Shown piece by piece: positions 42,706 to 52,573 of a stretch of 64,000 bases of DNA. This stretch comes from Acanthococcus lagerstroemiae (taxonomy: Eukaryota > Arthropoda > Insecta > Hemiptera > Eriococcidae). How positions within the stretch are numbered: the stretch's first letter is position 1; the number at the start of each line of letters is the position of its first letter. The notes under the pieces are model-generated. The model ran no database searches, had not been told where the DNA came from, and saw only the letters and a list, made by a program, of their open reading frames with translations. The stretch covers positions 55,713,946 through 55,777,945 of the forward strand of contig CM063110.1 in assembly GCA_031841125.1 (NCBI GenBank), read 5' to 3'. A program made the translations under genes and the position numbers.

Positions 42706-43612
42706 TCAGTGATTCACGCATTCACCCGCAGTCACTTGCTTATTACTTATTTAGTGATTCACTCACTTACTCAGTCATTCATTCATTCTCCAATGCAGTT
42801 ATTCATTCCCTTCTTCACTCTGTCACTCACTGAGTCAGTGATTCACTTACTCACTCAGTCATTCGCTTACTTGTTTAATGATTCACTCAGTCACTCGCTT
42901 ACTTATTCAGTTATTCACACACTTATCACTTACTCAGTGACTCAGTGATTCACTCAGTCACTCGCTTATTTATTGAGCTATTCACTCAGTTACTTTGTTA
43001 CTCAATGAGTGAGTGATTCACTCACTCACTCAATCGCTTACTCAATCACTCACTCACTCAATCGCTTACTCAGTGACTCAATGATTCACTCACTCAATTG
43101 GTTATTCACTCATTCTGTAATGTAGTTATTCATTTACTTCCTCACTCCGTCACTCACTCACTCACTCAGTAATTCAGTGATTCACTCTTTTGGTCATTCG
43201 CTTATTTATTTAGTGATTCACTCCGTTAACCAATCACTTACTTAGTGATTCACTCCTTCTCAAATTTGGTTATTCATTCACTTCCTCACTCCATCACTCA
43301 CTCAATAATTTAGTGATTCACTCAGTCACTAGCTTACTTATTTAGCGATTCACTCACTCAGTTATTTATTCACATCCTCACTCCGTCACTCACCCAATGA
43401 GTCAGTGATTCACTCACTCAGTCAGTCATTCGCTTACTTATTTAGTGATGCACTCACTTACTCGCTTACTTATTCAGTTATTCACACAGTTACTCAATCA
43501 CTTGTACTCAGTGACTCAGTGATTCAATCACTCGTTCAGTCATCCGCTTACTCATTGAGTTCTTCACTCAGTTACTCAGTCACTCACTCAGTGATTCAGT
43601 GATTCACTCACA
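42706..43612. repeat. 900-bp tetranucleotide-phased array
   Basis: Almost every 4-base step is one of TCAC, TCAG, TCAT, TCGC, TTAC, TTAT, TTAG or TGAT, held in one phase for ~900 bases with few slips. Higher-order blocks recur (for example GTGATTCACTCACTCAGTCA followed by TTCGCTTACTTATTTAG). Open frames rich in Ser/Thr/Leu are by-products of the repeat. Confidence 0.9.
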
Positions 43613-44488
43613 CCCCCAATAATGAGGCAGTCAGCAAATTTTGAAACTTTTTATTTGAATTTTTCATATTCTAAGAGCGTGTGCTTGTTTACTATTATTA
43701 TTTTTCAATTGTAAATTATTTTGATCGAAAAATCGGCGACTTTTCAAATTGTTAGAAAATTTTTTCGGCAAGTTTTTAGTTGAAAGAAAATATTTGTCGA
43801 CAAATTCTCCTTCTCCACCCCCTCTCCATAAACTGAAATTTAAGTTTCGCCTCTGTCGATTCGCATAATTGTTCATTTGCCTAATCACACATGTCCATCA
43901 TCGTTACAGAGGGTAACGTCGTTGTGTCCTCTTCAGGTGAAGACAGCCACAACACTAGGCTTCATCACTCGAAACCTAAAACAGAATACCAAAATTAGCA
44001 TTTAATAGTGTTAGCATACTCATGAGACATGACACATATCGCATTATTTCTGGAAAACTTTCCTGATAAGAGTACCACAGAACGTTGCATGTGCTTGGTT
44101 CGATTCAAAGAAATTTACACTAATTGAACTGAGAACCTATTTCATACACTAACAAACAATGCACTTACCTCTTCTACACCCAGTTAATTTCTTCACTTTC
44201 TTTGAGGAAATAGTTCCTATTGTAGAAAAGTACGAAACGCTTGATACTCCAGTCATAAGTAAAATACGAAATAAAAATAAAACGTGAATAATAATCTAAA
44301 ATAGCATTTTTTAGATTTCATCTTCTTGGCGTTATACATACATTGAAATTGAAAATGACTATCGCACAGTAATGAAGATCAAGATCCACGAGCAGGTCTG
44401 AATAAGAAAAAAAAAACGAGAACAAAAAGTGATCGCAAGAGGCTCGTTACCGACCCTAATAAAATCGAAATTGTTGCTTATAATTACT
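43613..44488. other. Intergenic, no gene seen
   Basis: AT-rich, unique-looking; a short A-run at 44,407-44,416. Nothing supportable. Confidence 0.5.
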
Positions 44489-44799
44489 TTTATCCGATAC
44501 GTGCTCTAAAAGTACCCTATTATGGACGAATTTATAATGCTAAAAGTAGAGATTTATTGACATTCTAAGACAGTGCAAAACCAGGTCAACTTTATTGCTG
44601 TGGGACAATAAAACATAATTTTAATGCTCTTGTGCAATAAAACTGATAATTTTAATGCTCTTGTGCAATAAAACTGATACTTTTGTCGCTCTTGTGCAAT
44701 AAAACTGATACTTTTATCGCTCTTGTGCAATAAAGTGTACTCTATTGCACAAGTGAATTCGTCCATAATAGGGTACTGTTAGAGCACTTATTGGATTAA
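44489..44799. mobile_element. TIR element containing a 31-bp tandem array
   Basis: Arms of ~43 bases (44,489-44,532 and 44,755-44,799) share GTGCTCTAA(A/C)AGTACCC and TATTATGGACGAATT in inverted orientation. Between them, 44,592-44,745 is about five copies of a 31-bp unit (TGTGCAATAAAACTGATA... at 44,631, 44,662, 44,693 and 44,724). No coding content and no clear TSD. Confidence 0.8.
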
Positions 44800-46391
44800 G
44801 CATCGTATGCAACTTTTGGCATATGTTGCATAATATACTATTATTACTTTCAACTAATTAATTCCTCCGAAATTTTAAAACGCCACTTGAACTGAACTGT
44901 GACTGAGATCCGCTGAGATCAACACATCTGAAATGACGCGTCACTGAATTAAACCGAACTGAACTGAACTAAACTGGAAATGAGAAGAGAAAATAAAAAA
45001 AAATTCGATCGCAATAGACTCGACCTAAAAAAACACGATCTTTACTTTTGTATTTTGCAATCGGAAAGTAGCACTTTTCATTGACGAAAGCCTCAATGCA
45101 AAAACACGAGTCACATTTTTAAATGCAGACACGTTTACCAACCGACACGACGGAGTGACACCATGAATGCCGATGGATGCCGAGAATGGCCGACTAATGC
45201 CGAGGATGTTATTATTAGGACGTTATCAATGCAGTTGTTGCTTCCTGATATTATTTCGCTATTGGAACTGCAGGTTTCCTTTCAGTTGGGAAAATGCGCA
45301 TGCTGAATTTTTCAGCGTTGTTGCTTTTTTGACAAGACAAAGGTGTTTTCCCTTTCTGGTCATGTATTGTGAAAAATATCTTACAAAACAAGAGCCAAAC
45401 ATGAGTTTACATGACTCGGGAATTGCTCATTCGCTACGCCCGTTCGCAAACTTTCCCTCGTATGTAAACACTCACTTTTGACTCGTGGTGTGTAATATAC
45501 TATTTTTCAACTTGAACTGCGAAGCCAAAGACTGAATTTTTCAAAAGAGTGCCGAGTCTAACACGATACCTAGGTATTTTGTATGACCCAAACTGAATTT
45601 TCGAAGAGAGCCCCGAATCTAACATGATACCTGCGTATTTTGTGTGACTGACTTATTGCAGTGTTGGATAATTTCATATTACCTTTGTACATGGCTGTGG
45701 AATTTTACAGCTATTGCTAGTTGGAGATGGGGTTTGCCGATATAACTACATTCGTCACAATTTAAGAGTACACTATTCTCAACCAGGGGATCAGGAGGCG
45801 CTGACCGTGCTCAAAGTCTCGATGATGATGATGATGATGACTAATATTTTTCGAGCACAGCGACACGATGATCGATATGTCGAGCGAGGTAAGGACGAGC
45901 AGTTGTGTGCCCGTAAAATACGCGCCAAGCGAAATCCGTTCTCGCCGAGCAGACAAAATGAATATTGCAGCTTTCTTCATTATCTTAATTCGGTTTTCAG
46001 CGTTAACTTTCAAACCGAACAAAATTTCACGAATAGTTTTTAATAATTTATAGTCGCCGAAAAGTTTTAATAGTATTTTCGAATTCAACGGTTCATTAAA
46101 TTTTACGCGGCAACGTAAACTTTAATGAAAAATGAAGCATTCTCGCGATCGGCGCTCCAGTCTCTACATGCAGGACGAGATGTCTCTCGGTTAAAGCTAA
46201 CAGTTTTCTTCCCGTACACCTGTAGGGTTGGTACTGGGTATAGAGCGTGCAACGTTAGTCCAGCCTGATTGGCATTTGAACTGGAAAAATTTGTGATCCA
46301 AGGTTTCCTTGCGGAATTCACTGAAACGCACCGAATACTCCGCCACCGAAACCTTCCCAACGGTGACATTTCCTCCCACCGCTACCAAATA
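44800..46391. other. Intergenic; GAACT-type repeats and a CpG-rich patch
   Basis: 44,890-44,985 has (AACTG)-like repeats followed by GAAATGAGAAGAGAAAA, resembling 52,365-52,420. A (GAT)n tract lies at 45,820-45,840. 45,860-46,150 is a higher-complexity, CpG-rich stretch with AATTTA/TTAAT motifs. No gene. Confidence 0.45.
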
Positions 46392-46512
46392 TGACACACT
46401 CAGTTATAGAAATTTGAAAGTTCACGATTCAAAATGTACCTACAAAATTTTCACGACAAATTACAAAACAGTTCAGATCAATAAATAGTTCAGTTAACCA
46501 TACTTCATCACA
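46392..46512 (-). repeat. Possible short LTR of a second element
   Basis: On the minus strand an uninterrupted G-run (polypurine-like) directly precedes TGTGATGAAG. The segment ends GTGTGTCA, and TTTGGTAGCGGTGGGAGG, which looks like a primer site, follows two bases on. TG...CA ends fit an LTR. There is no second copy, and the flanking frames give no clear retroelement protein, so this is tentative. Confidence 0.3.
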
Positions 46513-47344
46513 CCCCCCCCGCCTGAAATCCCCAGTAATTAAAGAAAAAACATAAGTGAAATTAGAAAATCGAAACAATGTAATAGCAAAATAAACGAAG
46601 GTGCAGAAAAGGATTGTAATAGCAAAATGAATTTCGAGTTAGAAGAGACTAAGATATACAATAGAATAAATAAATTAAGAAGAATGAGAAAACAACTACT
46701 AACACTATGATCATCCTGAGTAATGACACTAAAAGTCGAGTGCGATGTATTTAAAACTAATTACAGAGATGGCATGCTGCGATTTAGGTCCACTACCCTA
46801 GTCCGACTGGACATTCCGAATTCAGAGAAGAGAGCTGCGTATTTGAGTCCGTAAACCTGTAGAGAGTATGGTAGAAAGAGGAGAAAGTGCTTCAGCTCCG
46901 TCCGATACGCCAGACCAACGCGGCCAACCTCCACACCGTGCGACCCTAGGTGTCTTGCGATTCCCTCCACACCGTGCGACCCTTCAGGCGAGTCCCTGAC
47001 GACCCCCATAAACGGAACTCAGCACCGCAGCCCCCAGCGCGTAACCTGGAGAAACTTCAGGATCGAAGTATTCGCAGAGGAAGTCCTTCCGATGCCTGGC
47101 CCTAGCCAAACTCTGCATAGTATTCGCTCAGTATACCTTCGATGTGTCTGGTACCACAAGCAAGTAGTCGTCGATCCCATCCTGACCTAACATCTTAATC
47201 TGACAACCATAACTCTACGTGACCTATCGCGAGAGAGAATACTCAATAGCGAACCCACATACTAAGAAAATATAATCTGAAAATGATACAGAATTCTGTC
47301 AAATATAATGAAATGCGCAAATACGCGATCACATCACGATAAAC

Positions 47345-47516
47345 TGATCACACTCGAGAATTCGACAGCCGGTACACTATATACATGTTAGCGCGTGTAT
47401 GTCTTATCGCATCAATACTGATAACTTACGAAATAATATACAACTTATAAACTAAAGACTGGTCATTACGCTCATGACTAAATGGACCTGTTGTGAACGA
47501 TAGACTCGATCTTACA
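47345..47516 (-). repeat. 3' LTR of the deleted gypsy-type element
   Basis: 172 bp. On the minus strand it starts TGTAAGATCGAG and ends GAGTGTGATCA, with TTTATAAGTTGTATATT as a TATA-like region. It is identical to 49,120-49,291 by visual comparison. Confidence 0.9.
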
Positions 47517-47527
47517 TCCCCCCTACC
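47517..47527 (-). promoter_or_regulatory. Polypurine tract
   Basis: The minus strand reads GGTAGGGGGGA immediately before the 3' LTR start, the site that primes plus-strand DNA synthesis in LTR elements. Confidence 0.8.
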
Positions 47528-47551
47528 AAGAGAGCAACAGGGCCTAACCTT

Positions 47552-47850
47552 TTAGAAACCCCTGTGCTCCGAGGAAACATCAGAGGGTGAAGATATAAAT
47601 GGAATCAATTTACTGATATGATAAAGCCGCGTGTTTTTTTTTTTATTACCTACGTCAATGAGGAAAAGAGTATTTGACACTTGTTTTGAGATTGGATAGG
47701 GACCAATCCTTACCTCATCCAACTTTGCACGGTTTAGTTTATTTCCATTCTCTATGAATACAAGATCTCCTTCAGAAAAAATGTACACAGTAGATGAACT
47801 ATCTAAGCGAGTTTTGTTGATTAGTAACTTCCTGATTAAAGAAATCCTCC
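47552..47850 (-). pseudogene. Integrase C-terminal remnant with GPY/F motif
   Basis: The minus strand encodes GDLVFIENGNKLNRAKLDEV, RIGPYPISKQVSNTLFLIDV, then RLYHISKLIPF and a short tail. This is the SH3-like C-terminal end of a gypsy-type integrase with its GPY/F motif, which contacts DNA or chromatin. The catalytic core is absent. The frame begins at a junction near 47,850 directly after the gag tail, so a deletion removed everything between. It retains the natural stop 35 bases before the polypurine tract. Confidence 0.82.
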
Positions 47851-48973
47851 ATTTCAGTATTATTAGCAAGACGTATATTTTTTTCTTTATCCTTCTCGGA
47901 TTTTTGTAATTTCCATTTATTCCTGCATTCGCTCTCAGTGTGTGTCCTTTGATATCCTAATTTTTCACATACAGGGCAAAATTTATTATCCCTATTACTT
48001 TTATCATAATTTTGTGAGTAAGGCTTTCCTTTAGATTCATTTTGTTTACTATGATTTTTAAAATCTTTATTAATGTTGCTGCTGTTCCTCGGAGCGGGGT
48101 GATTTTCACCAAGTCGGCCAAGTTCGGCGAGAAGTTTCCCAAACGTATCAATAGTTTTTCTATTAATTTTTTGTTGAACAGACATGGGCAATCCTATTAC
48201 TGTTAATCCCACAGTGACTTTTCCGTAAGTTCAGAATCGGCATCAATTAACAAATTCATTTTTTTGATAGCATATTCTGAAAATGAGGTTCCACTTAGCC
48301 ATTTATAATTAGTAGCGTACCATATTTCAGACCAACCTTTTTCATTGAATGCTTCCAAAAACTTTGAACTCCAATCTTCCCAGGTGTCTTCCCCAGAGAG
48401 CTTCCAGTTTGCTTGGAACCATTCCGCTGGCGAACCTTCGAGAAAAAGGCGAAGAGCTTCCACACGCTGGTTTGTATCAATTTTTAGGCGATCACAGTCG
48501 GCAACAAAAGTACGTAGCCAGACTCCGGCATTCTGTTTTATGCCGGTAAATTTTTCCACCACCATATCCTTTGTGATACTCTGAAGAGAACGCTTTTTTT
48601 CCGATGATTCGAATCTGTCAGGAGCAGGGAAGACTTCTTGTGACAATGATTCTTCCAAAAACCACTCCTCGTAGACCGGATTTCCTTCATTATCGAAATA
48701 AATTTTTGTCATATCCTCAGAAAGTGTAACCAAAACTCGACGGAACTGACCACGCGTTTTTATTGTCTTAATTGCATTCTTGATTGCAGGTAACTTTGCT
48801 AGTTCTGTGTGCGATGTTAAGAGGTATTTATCTTTTGGAAAGAGATAGATTTCATCTTTACCTTCGATTTGTAAAGAGCGAACCGCGAGCGCAGAAGTTT
48901 TCGGGTTCGTTGTTGCTTCGGCAGATATCATGAATCGAACTTTCATTTTGAACACTTCAATGGAGTTACTCAA
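47799..48973 (-). pseudogene. Gypsy-type gag with zinc knuckle, one frameshift
   Basis: The first frame (48,973-48,203, 256 residues) starts MSNSIEVFKMKVRFMISAEA. It carries a capsid-like region (EKFTGIKQNAGVWLRTFVAD, EALRLFLEGSPAEWFQANWK, TWEDWSSKFLEAFNEKGWSE) matching the retrotransposon gag family. A one-base slip near 48,205 passes to a second frame (to 47,799), which has a basic stretch and a zinc knuckle FCPVCEKLGYQRTHTESEC. Its spacing, CX2CX8HX4C, is longer than the canonical CX2CX4HX4C. Gag forms the particle and binds RNA. The frameshift may be mutation; a programmed shift inside gag would be unusual. Confidence 0.83.
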
Positions 48974-49119
48974 TCGCGAAAGCGGAAAATCGTTATGAAT
49001 TTAAGTATCGATTTATAAGTTCTGGAAAATGAGTGGACACTCCGATGATGCGATGATGTTCTTTATTATAATATACACGAATCGATACGAAGTATTCACT
49101 ACTCTTACACGATGAGAAC

Positions 49120-49291
49120 TGATCACACTCGAGAATTCGACAGCCGGTACACTATATACATGTTAGCGCGTGTATGTCTTATCGCATCAATACTGATAAC
49201 TTACGAAATAATATACAACTTATAAACTAAAGACTGGTCATTACGCTCATGACTAAATGGACCTGTTGTGAACGATAGACTCGATCTTACA
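49120..49291 (-). repeat. 5' LTR of the deleted gypsy-type element
   Basis: Partner of 47,345-47,516. The leader between it and the gag start is 146 bases. No clear primer-binding site directly follows; the next bases are GTTCTCATCGTGTAAG, which match no tRNA end I recognise. Confidence 0.88.
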
Positions 49292-50690
49292 TACACTACT
49301 CAAGAGCACGAGGGCGCGAAGTTACACAAAAATCACACTGACCATACGGTTTTATAGCCTCCGCAATCGTGGCGGGAAGAAAGATGCGGCTATGTGTGAG
49401 TGGGCTCTGCCTGTCGCTACATCATCCCTATTGTTCACACCCTCGAGGAAATAATACCATTCCTTCGGCAGACCGAGTTCGCAGCCTCGAGGTATCGGCT
49501 GTTGCCTAGGGGTGCCCAGAATAGGACGTTACCAAAAATAGGTTCTCACAAATGATGCTCCCACAAATTGCCCCGAAAGTCTCACTATTTCATTTTTCAA
49601 GTTTGGTACACACCCTGCAGCATTGTGTGAACATTAGAATTTTAATACGAATCGAGCGGGCTATTGTTTCAGTTGATGGAAAATTAACCCTCCTTGAAAA
49701 TTTCAACTTCATCGTATGTGAACAGGGGTGCATCGACCCCTTCCACTCATTGCGTATAAAGAATATGTTAGTTTTTGATATCTTTTTGTCACCTTGTCGA
49801 GGGGGGGGGGGATACTCCGGGCCCGATAGTTTTAAAAGGCCTGAATTTCAATCATACTGTACATCAAATCAGTAATCACGCCCTACATCATGAAAGAAAC
49901 CCCGTATCCCGTGGTTCATAATTTCCCCCCTTCTAACGAAAGAACAAATTGAACTGGAGGAGAGGGGGGCGTGAAAATTCCCCCAGACCCTCTTTTTCTC
50001 TGTCTTTTTGAACTTGGAAATATCTTTTCTCGACCCTCCAGGATGTTGGAAACGTATAAACTTAAATTTTAGTAAATTATCATACCAGTAAAGTACGTAG
50101 GTTGATTTTACGGTACGGGTGAGATACCTCTGGAAAAGGGGAGGGGATCATTAGTAAAATCCGACTAAGTAGTCAGTATGTAGCGTTTCGAAATAGCTGA
50201 ATACGAGACTGTGTGAAATATGGAAACCAGTGACTATTTGACCCCCCCCCTCCCCTTTGTACGTAGAAGCCGTTGGAAAAAAAGTCAAAAATTCTGCATT
50301 TTTGCCCACGAAGCCTGTGACAATAGACTGCAAAATAAAGTGCTATTTTGAATCCCATCCAATTCCACCCCCGTTCTGTGTTTGAAATTGAAGAGAACAG
50401 ACACTATGTGGTGTCGTTTTGTCGAGACTTTCTGAGACATAATCCTGAGTTTTCGAGAAAAATACAAGAAACTTTATGGGGTGAAGGACTTTGTGTCATA
50501 GTTGGGGAAATGCCAGCGCCTAATCAATGCGGATCTTCCCCGTTAACAGCTGTGCATTTTTAGTAAAATTAAAAAAAAAAAAAAAAAGATCTTTTACTGA
50601 AGTTATGTCCGGAGATTTGGCTTTTTTTCTTGCTCTAATTTGCCTTATTTTTTCTAAGAATAACATTTGCAAAATTTTATTGAAACCCTC
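49292..50690. other. Intergenic, no gene seen
   Basis: 49,330-49,500 is GC-richer with CTATAAAACC on the minus strand near 49,350 that could be a promoter relic. G- and C-runs lie at 49,801-49,810 and 50,241-50,252, and an A-run near 50,571-50,587. No supportable coding sequence. Confidence 0.4.
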
Positions 50691-51600
50691 TGCGCCAGAA
50701 GTCTTCAGTGGAGTTTTAAATCATTGAGAGACTCTAAGAGATTTGTGGTGTCAGAGATGTCTCAATGGAGTTCAAAATAGTTTGAGAAAGTCTAACTAAC
50801 CTAGGATTAATCTTAAATGAGTCCTGAATAATCTCATAATGATCGTTCTAGTGTCTGGAAAGACTATAGAGATGTTTTGAAGAGTCTTAAAGAAGGCTTG
50901 AGGAAGTTTTAACAGAGTTGGATAAGTTTTAAAGACACCCAAAGAGTCCCAAACCCGCCCAGATAAAAGTTTTAAAGACACTCAAAGAGTGCCAGACCCG
51001 CCCAAATGAGTCTCAGAAAATCTGAAACCAGTCTAAAAGAGTAAAAAAGGCGAGATAAGTCCGAAAATCCTATCGACGTCTCGGTCAGGATTAGGACTCG
51101 ATCTGGACTAAGGTAGTTTTAAACCAGTGATGGACAAACTTTTTAGGGGCCCGGTCAGATGCAATACAAAATAATCCAGGCGGACCAAGGAACTAAAATA
51201 GAAAAAATAAAACATGTTCCTTTACTTCTAGGTCCACAGAACCGAAAATATGATCTATGTGTAATTGGAGGTAGTAGAATTCAAAACCATATGCCGGGCC
51301 GGATTAAACTAGCTTAAGTAGAGCACTGTAAACCCAAGTGGAGAAATACGCCATTTTTTATCCAACCGTACCTGTGGATGCCGAATCTGACTATGCCGAG
51401 CATACCGCATAGTCATAGCGCTTTAGCTTAAGGGCCGTACTTAGCCCATCACTGTCTTAAACGATGCCGGCAGAATGCTGAAAGATTTTATTCACATCTT
51501 GAAGAATCTTGAAGAATTATATATACATTCCTGTAAGAGGAATAAAGAAGTCTTGAAAGAGTCTCTAAGATATTTTTTCAAGAGTGTAAAACTTTTGTTG
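50691..51600. repeat. Decamer array 3, interrupted by a hAT MITE
   Basis: 10/11-base blocks such as AGTCTTAAAG, AGTTTTAAAG, ACACCCAAAG and AGTCTCAGAA dominate 50,820-51,060. A local duplication (TTTTAAAGACACxCAAAGAG) lies at 50,930 and 50,969. The pattern resumes at 51,480-51,600 beyond the MITE. Confidence 0.68.
51117..51462. mobile_element. hAT MITE, 330 bp (51,125-51,454), TSD T(T/C)TTAAAC
   Basis: Ends CAGTGATGGACAAACTTTTT and, complemented, CAGTGATGGGCTAAGTACGG. Flanks are TTTTAAAC and TCTTAAAC (7 of 8). Length, CAGTG ends and 8-bp TSD fit hAT. It sits in the decamer array, whose unit supplies the TTTTAAA target. Confidence 0.84.
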
Positions 51601-52238
51601 TTTTCCAATTACTATGCAAACAATTTTTCGTTTGTACTCCATTGATTTTGAATTGATTTATTAAACACGAAACCTGAAAAAATATGAACCAATACGAATA
51701 TTTCCAGTCAATTTGCTCCTCAGGCCAAACTTGGGCGTCAGTATTTTTCAATAATATTTTTTACAAGTAATTTCTACAGCAAAGTGAAACAGTTTATGGA
51801 GACCGTAATCAGAGTTCAAGGAATTGTGAATTGGTCGTCTCGTTTCATATTAATTTTTACTCTTCAAAAATTCGGAAATTCGGTTGTCACCATGGGAGCG
51901 AGAGTAAAGGCCGACTTCGCAAAGGTGCTGGTGGACTAAGTTTGCCAGAAGATAAATTTAGCTTCCCCTTCAGAAAAATGATTTAGCATCTTCCCCTTTC
52001 ACCATAGATAAACTAAAATTTTATAAATACGTTGTTATTTTCGTATAAAACAGAATACTCCCATACGTTTCTACTAATTGCGTTATTTGAACATAAGTAG
52101 ACTTGACGTGGGGAGGGGGGAGAGACATTTTAAAAAGTAAAAGAGGTCTATAAAAGGTGGCTACTGATGAAAGCCTTAAGTATACTATTCTAGCAGTGGC
52201 AGGCTGCAAAGATCAAGATCAGTGAGCACATGGCTGCT
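51601..52238. other. Intergenic, no gene seen
   Basis: AT-rich, unique-looking. Nothing supportable. Confidence 0.5.
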
Positions 52239-52573
52239 GTTACGGTTTTAGCTCAAGTATATCCATGGCTGGAAGAAAAATTAATTTCCATGGAAATGTC
52301 AACCACTGAATTCGTGTCAGGGGAGCGTTACGGTTTTCGCTCAAGTATACCTCTTGAACTGAATTGTGAACTGAACTTTTAACTGAACTGTGAATTGAAC
52401 TGGAAGTGAGCAGAGAAGAGAAAACAAGCTCCTCGTTCCTCGCGGTCGGCAAAAATGAGCGCATCTTGACTCTCGACAAGAAATAATGAACTAACGCTCA
52501 ACCCATCGCTGGAAGAAAAATAAATTTCCATGGAAATGTCAACCACTGAATTCGTGTCGGAGGAGCGTTACGG
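52239..52573. repeat. 73-bp direct repeat 240 bp apart, plus an 88-bp sub-repeat
   Basis: 52,261-52,333 (CTGGAAGAAAAATTAATTTC, ATTCGTGTCAGGGGAGCGTT) is repeated at 52,501-52,573 with few changes. GTTACGGTTTTAGCTCAAG at 52,239 recurs at 52,327. The space between holds GAACTGAA-type repeats like those near 44.9 kb. Confidence 0.75.

Larger units (their letters stand above)
47345..49291 (-). mobile_element. Gypsy-type LTR element, internally deleted, with identical LTRs
   Basis: Two 172-bp LTRs identical by eye (47,345-47,516 and 49,120-49,291), with TG...CA ends, enclose gag (48,973-~47,830) and only the integrase C-terminus (~47,850-47,552). Protease, RT, RNase H and most of integrase are missing. 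The polypurine tract is present. Flanking pentamers TAAAC and TACAC agree at 4 of 5 positions, so a TSD is not proven. Identical LTRs argue for recent insertion or gene conversion. Confidence 0.88.

Noticed and set aside
42709..43602. Open frames rich in Ser/Thr/Leu/His
   Set aside because: They follow from the 4-base repeat phase and carry no domain.
44890..44985. GAACT repeats as a regulatory array
   Set aside because: Simple repeat also present near 52.4 kb, with no further evidence of function.
46197..46397. Minus-strand frame with VSVAEYSVRFSEFRKE, faintly gag-like
   Set aside because: Too short and without a supporting second motif; only the adjacent LTR-like segment is kept, as tentative.
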